This document shows, piece by piece, positions 24,766 through 36,800 of a stretch of DNA of 64,000 nucleotides (position 1 is the first letter of the stretch; every line of letters begins with the position of its first letter). A program made the translations under genes and the position numbers. Source of the stretch: Colius striatus (lineage: Eukaryota > Chordata > Aves > Coliiformes > Coliidae); contig NC_084773.1 of NCBI RefSeq assembly GCF_028858725.1, positions 4,020,350 through 4,084,349 of the forward strand, in the 5' to 3' direction. The notes under the pieces were generated by a model. The model saw nothing but the letters and a program-made list of their open reading frames with translations. It had not been told where the DNA came from and did no database searches.

Positions 24766-24878
24766 TCAGTTTCTTGATATGTCTTCCAAATACAGCATAC
24801 AAATGTTTCTAACGTGTCTTCCTATGATAATAGGAGAAAAGCCCAGGATTCTCCTGGCTCTTCCTATGACTTTTGTAT
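24766..24878 (-). CDS. CARD19: CARD19 coding exon 6 with stop
   Basis: The acceptor tctgatttag precedes the exon. It encodes DTKVIGRARRILGFSPIIIG, then RHVRNICMLYLEDISRN and TGA at 24766-24768. The RR-LGFSP-II-RHV core is the conserved C-terminal motif of the membrane-anchored CARD19 isoform. Confidence 0.95.
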
Positions 24879-27800
24879 CTAAATCAGAACAAAGACAGGG
24901 GGAAAAAGAGAAAGTGAACAGAGTTAAGTTTCATTCCAGCCAATAAGCAGCACCTCCAAAGAATAAAAATCAATTAAAAGAGGAAAGACATTTCCTTCCA
25001 CATCCACTGCCAGGCTGGGGGAGCGACTGGGTGTTGGGATTCAGTGCTACGAGTGCAGAAGCACGAAGGGATGGTGGCATCAGGTGTGAGGCTGAGCTCC
25101 AGGGGCCCTGTCACACCTGAAAGAGCCTCAAATACTGGGGAAAAACCCACTCTGGAACAAAGATCTGGAGAGATTGGCTGCTATTCTTAGTGAAAATAAA
25201 GTCTGACTGGAGGCACATGGCCCTCCACAGGAGAAAACATGAACTGTCAGTTGGCACAGAAACAAGGAGCTCTGCAGCCTGGAAGGGAGAGGCCTAATCA
25301 ATAGGACAGGCTGGAGCTGAAACCAGTTCAAACTGGGAGTACGATGCACATTTCCAACACTGTGGGAAGCTAACAGGGATCAGAGGAAGGGAAGGATTGT
25401 CTGAGGCTTTGGTATCAGACCCTGAACACTTTCCTGAAAGCACTTCTATCGAATGCTGGTGACTGAACCCTTTCAGCCTTAAACCCCGACCCCACGGACA
25501 GCTCAGCTGAGGGACTGACTTGGGACTGAGGGCTAACCCAGCCCAGACCCCCACACCACCTGAAACAGCCATGGACTGGTGCTACTGCAGCCCACAGCTC
25601 TGGGAAAGCTCCAGTAAGGAACAATGTCCAACTGCAACTGTTTTGAGCAGAAGGCACCAACCCACAGGGACACACCACAGTGCCTGCAGCCCTGAGCTGT
25701 GTGCTGGCAGTGACACGGGGCAGGCTGTGGAGAGCAGTGGGGGCTGCTTACTGGCTGCTGGAGAGCAGAGAGGCCAGGGCCAGCCATGGGTGGCTGCTTG
25801 GGCCCAGCAAATCGAGCCAGCTTTCCCCAGCCCTGGCCACGCTTCAACCAGCTCCCAGGGCATGGGCAAGCCAGAAGGTCTGGGTCTGTGTCATGGCTGC
25901 TGGGACTCATTGCTATAGCAAGAGGAGCCCACACCACTACTGATCTTAAAAAGAGCCCCTGTTTGTGGCATGCCCTGTAAGCAAACTACCCATTATTTGT
26001 CTCAGCACTCCTGAAGCATCATTTGTGTCCTGCCTTTGTCCATGAGTGACAACGCATGACTTCTATGGAGGGGCCAGGATGGGTGGGCACGTTGTCCCCT
26101 GGTTGGACTAGTGGCAGCAGCCAGGGGGCAAACACTGGCACAGCTCACCTGAGTGACAGTAATACCAGAACAAAGCGAACCCCGCCGCCACGCTGAAGCC
26201 AGCCAGGAAGAACACCGGGCCTGAAGGAGATGAGAATGGAACACATTAATGCAGAAGAGGGCAGTGGAAGTTTAGCTCAGTTCATAAATCATCAGTTGCT
26301 ATGAATATGCATAATTAAGCATATTGAAATGAGGCTAACATCTTCACAGGTTGGTGTGTTCAGTGGCTAATGCACTAAGAAGCACAGTCACTGCAATTCA
26401 TTTTTCCTACAGCTGCTCTGACACCACCCACCCCTGTCCATCCAGCCATATCTTATGGAATTTGAGAGAGAGCTTCTGGACATGTCTCCTTACTCTAAAA
26501 CTTTATGCAAAAACTCCTTTAAACACAACAGAATCCTCTCCAGCCCCCTAGGACCTCACCACAGAGTCACATGTGACTCTGAACAGCCCCCCTGGGCCAC
26601 TGTGCTGTGAGAGGCTGAGATACCATCACCAGAGACTGCAGATTTTTAGGGGTTTGTTTTCTCCCCACCAGTCTCCCACAAATTCCACTTTCATTACAAA
26701 CATTCTTGTCCTTGTTTATGGTTCTGCTCTCCTGGAACAAACCTCCCACTGCAAACATCTCCTTCACTTGCCTGTGGGACGTACATAGTGTAGTGCTGAT
26801 GTTCTGCAGTGATGCCTAATAAAATCCCTTCTAATTCATACTTATCACAGACAAAACCTCACAAAGGTTTATATCTGCTTCTCTATTATCTAATATGCTA
26901 CTTGCATTTACTACTAGTTCATAGAAGGTGATTTTATTTTCTCATAATTGCCTCTACAATTCTAAAGAAAACAGTTAAATGATAGAGTAGCTCACTATGA
27001 ATTCTGAAAACACTTCAGCTTTCTTGCAGTTTCTTCCTTTTCAAAACACCTTTCAATGAATGAAATATTTGCCTCTAATTTGGGAATCAAATGGAGGAGG
27101 ACAAGGGAAAAACAACCTGTTTTCCCAAGGAAGCTATAATGAAGTTTACCCTTGCTCAGGTTCCCTTGTGCAGGAATGATTTGTACTGCAATTGAAAGCT
27201 TAAAAAGAAAAAAGAAAGTTAAATAAAAAGATTGCTGATGGCCTTATGCAAAAGAACAGCAGCAGCAGCCAAACAGGCCTCACTGTTCAGGCAGGGAAGA
27301 AACCCCAGGAAACACAGAGCCCAAGCATAGCAGTGTAAGCACTCACACCGTCATAAGGATTAATTAAACTCCACGCTCTCTTGCGTTTTCTGGGATTGGT
27401 TTCCTCACCAGCAGCTCGTTATGTTTTCCTCCATTAACTCCACTTAACTTGTGATAGTAAAGACATCATAAACCAAATGATTTGTTACATTAAATGCAAA
27501 TTACATGATGAAATAAACTGCATCATAATCGGAAAAGCCATCCCATCCAGTGCCAGTGCACGAGCTTATTTACCCCTGTCATTTAGCATATATTGCTCCT
27601 TGCCAGTGTCTATCTCTGTGGGATCTGTGGTTTCTAGAAATAAAAGCAACACAGGAGAAGTTAGTACTCAGCTCCAGCAAACAAACAAACAGCAGCAGCA
27701 CATGCAAAATAACACACTTCAGAAAAGTAGCCAATTTGGACACAAAATATTTACCCCTCCCAAGGCAAAGGGTCGCTAGAGTTACACCTGGGTACATGTT

Positions 27801-30800
27801 GATCAATGGACACAGGCACACAGCACCTGAACGCAACTGCAAACAGCTGCAGCAGCACCTGTGATCTACTGGGGCACCGACCACCTGAGTACAGACACTG
27901 GCTTCCCAAGTGAACAGAGCAGGAGCTAATCCTTGCACAATGCCAGACATGTTCATTGTGAGAAACACTGAACAGCTGTTACTTCACGTGCTAATCTGAA
28001 AACACCCCTCTAACTCAACACATCACCACTCCTGCTGCTCTTGGGTAAATCTCTGGGCATTAATGTCTGGCAGATGAGCAACTTGGAATAAACTGCTTGG
28101 CACAGATGATTCATCCAAATTCTGGTCTCAGCTGAAGATGTGTTCAGCTTCTGTCCAATTCTGCAGGTGCAATGCATTAGCATTTGCCACAAATAATTTT
28201 TGCCTCCACTTTTCTGCAAATTTAAGTAGAAAAGGAGGTTGACCTTAAGACAAACTGCTCTGTAGTCTGCAGCATTAAAACAGTTTCTGGTTTGGGTAGA
28301 ATGACCTGTAGGTCCTTCAGAGGTGCCTTTGCCATGGAGATGGGGTGATAATGCTGTCTGCAGAATGCGTGGGCAACTCCAAAGAGCCCCACTGTCACCA
28401 TGATGGCAGAGGAATGACTTCCCTTTAAGGCATCATGAATCTGCAAAGCAGCTTGTTGGCCAAACCTCTTTGTGGTCAAGAGGGTTAAAAAAACCCCCAA
28501 AATCAATGAGAGCTCCAATAGGCATCACAGTGCCATGTGCCTTACCCCCCCTCCAGTGGGACTGTGGGGCCACTCCTGAACATTGGCCCACAACATTCGA
28601 CTTCAGGCAGAGACATTTTGTTCTAGCACAAACTTCACAGCTGCTTTAAAAATGAAAAAGAAATCTTTGAAGAGATTTTCTTTGCTGGAAATGTATTTCA
28701 GATGTATGGCAGCACATAATCTACGACAGAACTCTGTCCTGGCCATCATGCCCTCACCAGTAACTTTCTCTCTCCCAGTGTGATTGCTTGTTCCAGTTCA
28801 GTCTGCACTCAGAACAAAGTCCCCATGGTAGGGATTCCCCTTTTTCCTTCCCATTTCTAACATCAATTCTCTAAGTGCTCAGTGCTAAATGTGACATTTA
28901 ACAACTACTGCTAAGAGAAACATTTGAGGAACATGTGAGAGGTCTGAAGGATAATATCTGATACTCAAAACGTCCAAGTTCACTTAAATGAGAAATAACA
29001 CCTCATGCTGGAGAGGGAGCTTTTCCTGATGAACAAAACTGTTTGTAGTTTTAGCTTGAAATGCTGCACAGATGTTTATCAACATGCAACCCAGAAGGCA
29101 GACATTTGTTTTGGTTACAGAACTCATAGGAAGCAGCAAACATCTAACACAGTCCTCTATTTCCTTCTCGGGGCAGTGTAGGGACGCCGCAGAATCTCAG
29201 CATGCAGCAGCATTTTAACCCAGTTATTCAATTCTTCTCATCGTTGTGAGGGTGGTAACACAGGGGAGAGTAATGAGATACAAACAATTTAATGACTCAT
29301 GATGCTTACTGGAGTCCTTTGCAAAATGCAACAGCAGCACAAGCAGCTCTGTTTCTCCTGTGAAGCACTTCTGGCACATGTATTTGTTCAACTGTCAACA
29401 CACTGAAGAAACTCTTCAACCGTCAACACACTTGTGAAATATTACTCTTGGTCACTACACTAAGGCTTCTTAAGTTGCTCTTAATTAATAAAGACAATTT
29501 GCTGCTTTCTTGTCAGTCTGGTAGAAAAACCTGTTACTTCTGAGCTCTACCTGAGTAAAAATCACAGATCCTTTCTTTGGTGCTGAGGTGAGGGAGCCCT
29601 GGCCCAGGCTGCCCAGGGAGGGTGTGGAGGCTCCTTCTCCGGAGGTTCCCAAACCCACCTGGACAAGTTCTTGTGCCCCCTGATTGAGGGGAACCTTCTT
29701 TAGCAGGAGATTGGGCTGGATGAGCTCTGCAGGGCCTTTCCAATTCCCACCATTCTGGATTCTGTGATCCAAGATTATTTGATTTAAGAGCCTGTTCTCA
29801 AAGGACGTGACTTCTTCAGGTGAATAGCAAATCAAAAGCGCTGCCTTCCAGCTGCTGCGAGTTGAACCGACTGGGATTTGTGCTCATCCGAGATCCTGAG
29901 GCAGGGATGGGCCCAAACCATCCCAGTTCAAGAGACTTCAGGCACAGATGTGGAGACCTGGGGTAAGTTTGCAGTCTCTCTGTGCAGGAAGGAAAACGGT
30001 GCAACCTTCCACTAGTACATATGTGTGCTGGGTAGACACAAACTTTTTCCTTCATAAGGAAAGGCAAAATGAAGCCAGACAATGCAGTATCTTCCAAGGC
30101 AATTACAATTTTATGTGCCATTTTCACTCCAGAAATACAAGAGGTTTTCTTAAACCTATGGACTTTTGGTGCAAGTTTGAATCTCACTGGAGTCTAACCC
30201 ACATGTCTAAAATTTCCCCTGGGATCTGAGTTTCTTACAAGTAGAAATCAATTGCCTGGTGAAGCATTAGTGCTGATAGATACTGCATAAGGATTTCTGA
30301 AACTGCAGTCCCTTTGCAGCTTTGTTGAGTGTGGGAGTTTTCCCTCAGGCTCCTCAAGTAATTTCAGCACGTGGGATGTCTGGACAAATCTCCCATCCAT
30401 TTGGACACCATTCTTTTCTCCAGTTCATTAACACAGTGTGGGTTATCCCAGGTCAGCAGGTCAGGCTTGGTATTTTCCTTAAAGAAATGAGCTCCTTTGC
30501 AGAATAGAACCAAATCTGCTTGTGCCTCAGTCTTTCTGAAGTACACACATGTACTTGGGGACAGCTTTAGGGATGCAATCAGGCTTGTCAGGGGCACAAA
30601 GCCAGTCCTAAGTGATTAATATCACATTTCAGCATTCAAGGGCCCATGAACGTTTGCTTCATGTTGAAGGAGACACAATGAGATTTACAGATTGAGGGAA
30701 AGCCAAGCTTCTGAGCCACCAGAGTTCTGAGCTTAACGAATTTCAGGTTTGGAAAGTTCTTCTGTACTATGAGTCCAAATAAACCCCAAGGAAATAAACA

Positions 30801-33800
30801 AGTCCTTAAGAAGCAATGGCTATGAAAACAGAAATCATACTTCATGCACACTGCTGTTTTACATGGTGCACTTAAACTGTTTAAAAGACTTATTTTGTAT
30901 GTCAAAACAACCACAGAGGTTTTGGGCTGCCCACTCTACACAAGGACTATGCAGTCAACTCCCCTTATGACTTTTGGAAAATGCTAGTCAGAAGGAATGA
31001 AGATATACCCCCAAAACTATGTAACTACCCTAAGCAGGTTATTTAAACAACCCAAACCTCAAATGAAACAAGGCTTTGTAACACACTAATGAGGAAAGCT
31101 ACAACTCAATTAACTTACAAATCAACTTACTCAAGATTTTCCTGCTTGGCAGGTCATTATACAGCTGTTCAGCATTGATCTGTAGAGCCCTGTAAAACTC
31201 TTGACAGTGTCTATCTCCTTTCTTTTGAAGGTGCTTTATCAGATCTGAAAGCCTGGTATGGAGTGACGCCCTTGGATTCCTGAACTGTAAGAGAAAAGCA
31301 CGCATGAGAAGAGAGGCTCCACCAGCAGCTGAGCTCCTGACCCACTAAAACAACTGGCATCCACTGCAAACTTTGTCAAATTACCTTCTCTGCTTCTGCA
31401 TTGGTAAGAATCTGGGGGTAGACTCTGTTAAGCTGAAGAATAATCTTATCAACCACTTGCTCATTCAGTCGGCTGTTGCTTGTAAGAAAATAGGTGTCAT
31501 GCTGCAGCCGGTGACAATACGACTGATCTGCAGAGAAAAGCACAGAAAGAACCAACCACAGCAGTTAGTTAGCAAGCCATTTGTAAATTCTGTAGATTTC
31601 ATTTTCCTGACTGTGGTTAAATAGCTAAAATCAAACTACCATCATCATGTAATTTTAGAAAGCTCTGCTGCTCATTAGGGAAACACAACACAGCCACGTG
31701 CTTTCAAAGACTCAGTCACTGAAAAGTACAAGATGTCCCAACTCCTGGCTGGTCACGCTCGCTGCCTCTCTCTTCCCCAACAGAGAAGGTTCTAAATGAT
31801 TCACATGCCAAGCACTGATGGATATTTAATCAAATACAGACTTAAAGTTGTGAAATCACAGAAGACACATTGTCTATCCCTTGTTGTCAGAACAAGTATA
31901 TTATAGAGAGGTTCTTTCTGATGTAGAGTGGTGAAAGGACATAAGTCTGGGCTCAAATTCTGTGTGTTACTGGTAGTGGCACAGAGCAGAGGGTTGGCCT
32001 TGGCCTGCTGCTCAGCACCCACACACAGCCCTGCACCAGCTGGGACGGAGGGGTGTGGGCAGGACTGTGATGGAGTGCTCCAGCCTCACTCCACCCAGTC
32101 CCCTGAGAGGAGACTGCAGCAACGTGCCCAGACCCAAACACAAGGGCCACAGCAGGAATAGCATCTCTACCAAGAGCCACAAGGTGTTTTAGGGAAGGGC
32201 TTGTGCCGCCCATCCCGGCTCCAGGGCATTCAGAAAGCAGGATCTTTTTATCACTGCAGCACTCTCAAAAACACATGCAAATCCACCACAGCTTTTTCTG
32301 TGAGCCCAAACCTCTGCAAACACACAATCTCAGACCTGCTGTTGCTTCAGGCACCATTTCCACTTTGACAGCCAGGGATTTTGCAGGTGCAGAGTTTCCC
32401 CTGCAGCTGCTTGTCTGCAGCCCCAGATTAAGACATAGGCACAGACTGCTTCTGCAGGCTACTGTGCCCTTAGCAGATACAGAAAGAGAATGTCCATACC
32501 ATGTCTGAAATAAGTACCAAAATGTCACTGCAGCACTTAATAACTGAGCAATATAGAAATCAAAACACTGCCCTCCCCCCCAGCACATTCTCCATTTAAA
32601 GCAAATGCAAGAGGTTTATGGTTTGGGTACCAGAAAATACATAACCATCAGCCCTTTGTGTCCTGCAAATCAGAGAAGACAAACAAAAGAATGAAGGAAG
32701 AGAGCCTGAAAACGTTGGCACAATGCACTGCACCTATGCACAGTCCTTGTCCTTTCTGTACTGTGAGAGGAATGTGTCACACTGTCCCTTACAGCACCAG
32801 CCCTTACAGGGAAGGGCTCAGGAGAACCTCTGGTGTGAGGAAGCCAGTGACACCCCTACTAAAACCAGAACACACACTGATTGACACTGCACAGGCAGCT
32901 GCAACTCTACAGCCACAACAGGATTTCGGCTCCATCCTCACTTTTTAGACAAACCCCAGATGACTTCCACGTGTTTCCACTGCCTCACTTTCCCAACGGC
33001 TCACTGCCAAGGAAGCCTTTTAGTGTACTGTCAGAAACATCCTGCCCTGACATACTTGCTGTGCAAGTCCTTGTTTCAAGAAGTTCCACGTTATCTGGTT
33101 CAGGGCTTAGATCAAACTTCTCCTCAGATCAACTCATTGGCATGCACAAAAGGCTGAGGCAAGGAGCGGGACACTGAAGTGTCTGTTCATGCAAACACTG
33201 CCACGCTCCCTGCAGCCGCCTCGTTCTGCTTCTGCCTCAGCTACACGATTTGCAGTGATTCTCAGTGTCACCAACAACCCTGTACCTCCTGCAAACTTAC
33301 AAAAAACACGCATTAAACCAGGGTCTGACAGTCAACAGAGCAATTAAACTTCAAATAACACTGTGACAATCCAACAGCAAACCACGGCAGGCGCAAAAAG
33401 CACGACAAGGATCCAGCAGAATGAGGATGTGAAAAAACACAAGCAGGCTCGAAGTGCCATCTCCTCCCCTGCTCCTTGCCCTGCTGCTGCCCTGTCAACA
33501 CCTGTCCTCACAAGGGCAGAAGTCTGTGGCAGCACTGACAGAGGTGCAGTTCAGTGTGACTGAGTGACCAAGGCACGAAGCTGAGCTCATTTTCTGTGCA
33601 GGCAGGTCTCCCTGTCCTCACGGCGCTTCCCATTGACACACACTCAGGAAACTATCACCAGTCACATCGAAGGCTTTGTGCTGCCATGTGAAATTGTCAC
33701 TGCTGCACCATTCTGTAGGGCATAAGCCCCTCTGAGGTTTATGTTTTCTTCCCATCTAAGCCAAAGGGCAGGAGAAGAGGAGGAGACTATGCTCTTAGCA

Positions 33801-36800
33801 GTAGCCAGAGGGGCCAAGGGCAGACCTCACATCTGGCTTGGGTTCCTGTGGGATGCTTCTCCCACCCCACTGGATGCTCCGTGTTTAACAAGCACCCACG
33901 AGGCAGTCTGCTTCCTCGCCATTCCCACAGAGACGTTTCACCTGCTTGCACCTTCACCTCTGAATTACTCAGTTCAGCATTTAGGACAGGGTGTAAGGTT
34001 TAAAATTGCCTGAAGGGCAGTTCTCAAGCTCAACATTAGCTCAATAAAAGCTCAGCTGAAGTGTCTCACCCTTTCACTATCTCACCTCTCTCCTCCAAAA
34101 TCTTTTGCCTTTCCTCTAACTCCGAGAAATCTCTGCCCACATGAGACAGGAACTGCCTTCAGGCTTCTGGTAGAGCAGAGAAGTGAAACTTCCCACTGAC
34201 ACCACCCACCAGTGCAGAATTGTGCCCCAGCTCCTAAACTTAAAGAAAACAAACAGACAAAGGCCCTCCAACACTGGCGGGTAGAAGGTGGTACCCTGCT
34301 CTGGAGTGATAAGGGTATCTGGAAAGCACATGTGTGCCTCTGCAGCCACCGTGGGGCTCAGCTTGCCTCAGGACCTCCAGCAGCTTCCTCATGGCATGGA
34401 CTTGCTCCCAAGCTGGGACAGAGTTAATTGTCTCCCCAGCAGCCGGTGCAGTGCTGTGGGTTGGATTTAGTGCGAGAATAACGTCGGTAACACACTGATG
34501 CTTTCAGTTGTTGCTAAGTAATGCTCACACCAAATTAAGGATTTTTCAGCTTCTCATGCCCTGTCAGCAAGCAGGCTGGAGGGGCACCAGCAGCTGGGGA
34601 GACATGGCCAGGACAGCTGACCAGAAGAGGCCAGATTGCTGCTGGGGGACTGGCCAAGCATGGGTCAGCAAGAGGCGAGGAATCACACTGGGCATCACTA
34701 CTGTTCTTAAAATGTCAATTATTAATTCAATGGCTTAGTTGTTGGCTGGGGTTAAATCACAACAGGGTGTACAAACACGTCCACACCATGAGGTTTCATA
34801 AGCACTATTCATGAGCAGCAGCTCTTTAATATCCATCATGTCCATTATTTACACTTCAAAGAAACAGAGCCCAAACGAGGCACCTTCACAACTGCAGCAA
34901 GGCTACTGACACCGCTGTCAGGCCTTAAGAATTTAGGGAGTGGTTGTTTGGGATGCTTTGCATATCCACCTTTTATCTCTCAGCCTCAAAGAGCTGACAG
35001 TTAACACAGGGACGATTTTAAGTCTTTCTGAGAGGTGACTTTGTTTTGAAGAAGCAGTCACCTCAGCACTACAGGGGCTGCCCTGCTGTCAGAGAGTACT
35101 TGCCTGGGAGGTTCAGAGCAGCAACAGGTCAATGAGCTACAGCTGACAGCACAGGCATGGCACTGCCAGGTGCCTCAATAGCCTCAGACCATAGGAGGAT
35201 TGCATTTAACTCCAAATTTGTAATCTGATGTTGCTGCATTAACCTAACGAGGCATAATCCTGTCTGTGGGCCCCAGTCCCAGCCGCAGGTCTGAGTGAGC
35301 ATGAGGGGGTGTGCAGGCAGCTGAGGGGCTGGAACTGCACACCACAACATGAGGGCTGACTGAAAGGCTGCTCTGAAAACCATCAGCATTTCCTTACTCA
35401 CAGGAAATGTAAACTTGTCAGAGACAGGCAGGAAACTCAGAGGCAGTCTCTAACAGTAGAGAAGAAAACATGACTAATAATTTCATGTTATTGGCTTATA
35501 ATTACTCATGACACATCGTATACGGCCGCTCTTTTCCCTTCCCAAAGCACAGAAGGCCTCTGGCACACAGCACACACATGCCAAGCTGACACACACAGCC
35601 TGCACCAGGCCACATGCCCCGAAGCAAAGGAAGCACTCATATCATTAAGAGATATGAGAGGAAAGCAAGAGATTACTGGTTACTTGTAACCAGCAGCTCC
35701 TCAAATAGATAATAAAATGCATTAAATTGCTGATGATGAATGTGCAAGCAGCAAACGACAGGAAAAAAGGCAACACAAGCATTTTTCACCTGCTGGTAAA
35801 AGTCACCCCTGTTGAAACCCTTCCTGAATTGATACATCTCTTTTCTTCCTTCCAAATGGCAATTAGGTTTCTGGCAGTAGCTGCAGCATGACCCAGCCAT
35901 TACACTAAGTGCTGACATTTTAAGGCTGCTGATCTGTATTTTGCCCCCGGAAGTAGCAAGGCTCCTACGAAAAGCTGAAGCCATGTGCCCATAACATGCC
36001 AGGCTGTCCTCTTCGCTCCTGCTCTGTGTGTACATCTCTGGTGAGGGATCTGGGCCCTGAGGGGTGTCAGAGTCACTGGCACAACACCCTGAGAACACAA
36101 AATATACCCTCCAGGTTATAACGGCTGTCAGACTGCTTAATCATTCAAGAGCTTGTGTTGTTTTCTGTACAAGGACTATCAAATGGGATTTTATCTCTAA
36201 CAGTCCCTGCGTCCAACCTCCTTCTGCTGCCCTTCTGGTTAAGAGCACATGGCCCTTTGGCCGGGGTCTGCATCACCACCTCATTGTTATCAGGGTTGAG
36301 GAATGAATGCAACCGCATCATTTCAGAGCCACAGGCTGCCACCAGCCCCTCCTCGTTATGCCGTGACACAGAACTGCTCCCATCCAGGCGTGGGCCGTGG
36401 GAGCACAGGGGCTGCCAACCACCTTAAGCCAGCTGGGCACACCTGTCCAATTAACACCACCCAAGGATGCTTGATACCATCTCTGACACCACTGTATCTT
36501 TATTACAGTTTCACCTTTTGTTTTTCCTCTTTAAAAGCCTCCTTCCATTTACCAAGAGAACAGACAGGATCATCACAAGCAGATAAAACTAAACACAACA
36601 GACACAGAACCAAACATATCTCCTTGATGTTCTCAGAGAGAACAGCACACATGACTTGTAAACATCCCTGCCAGAAACCTCCGTGGTATCTGCTGTGCAC
36701 TGCAAACACGAGTCACAATGTCCTGTAAAACTCCTGGATGGCTTCCACAAACTGACAACCCAAACCTTAGAGGCACCTGACCTGCCATTTGTACACGTCC

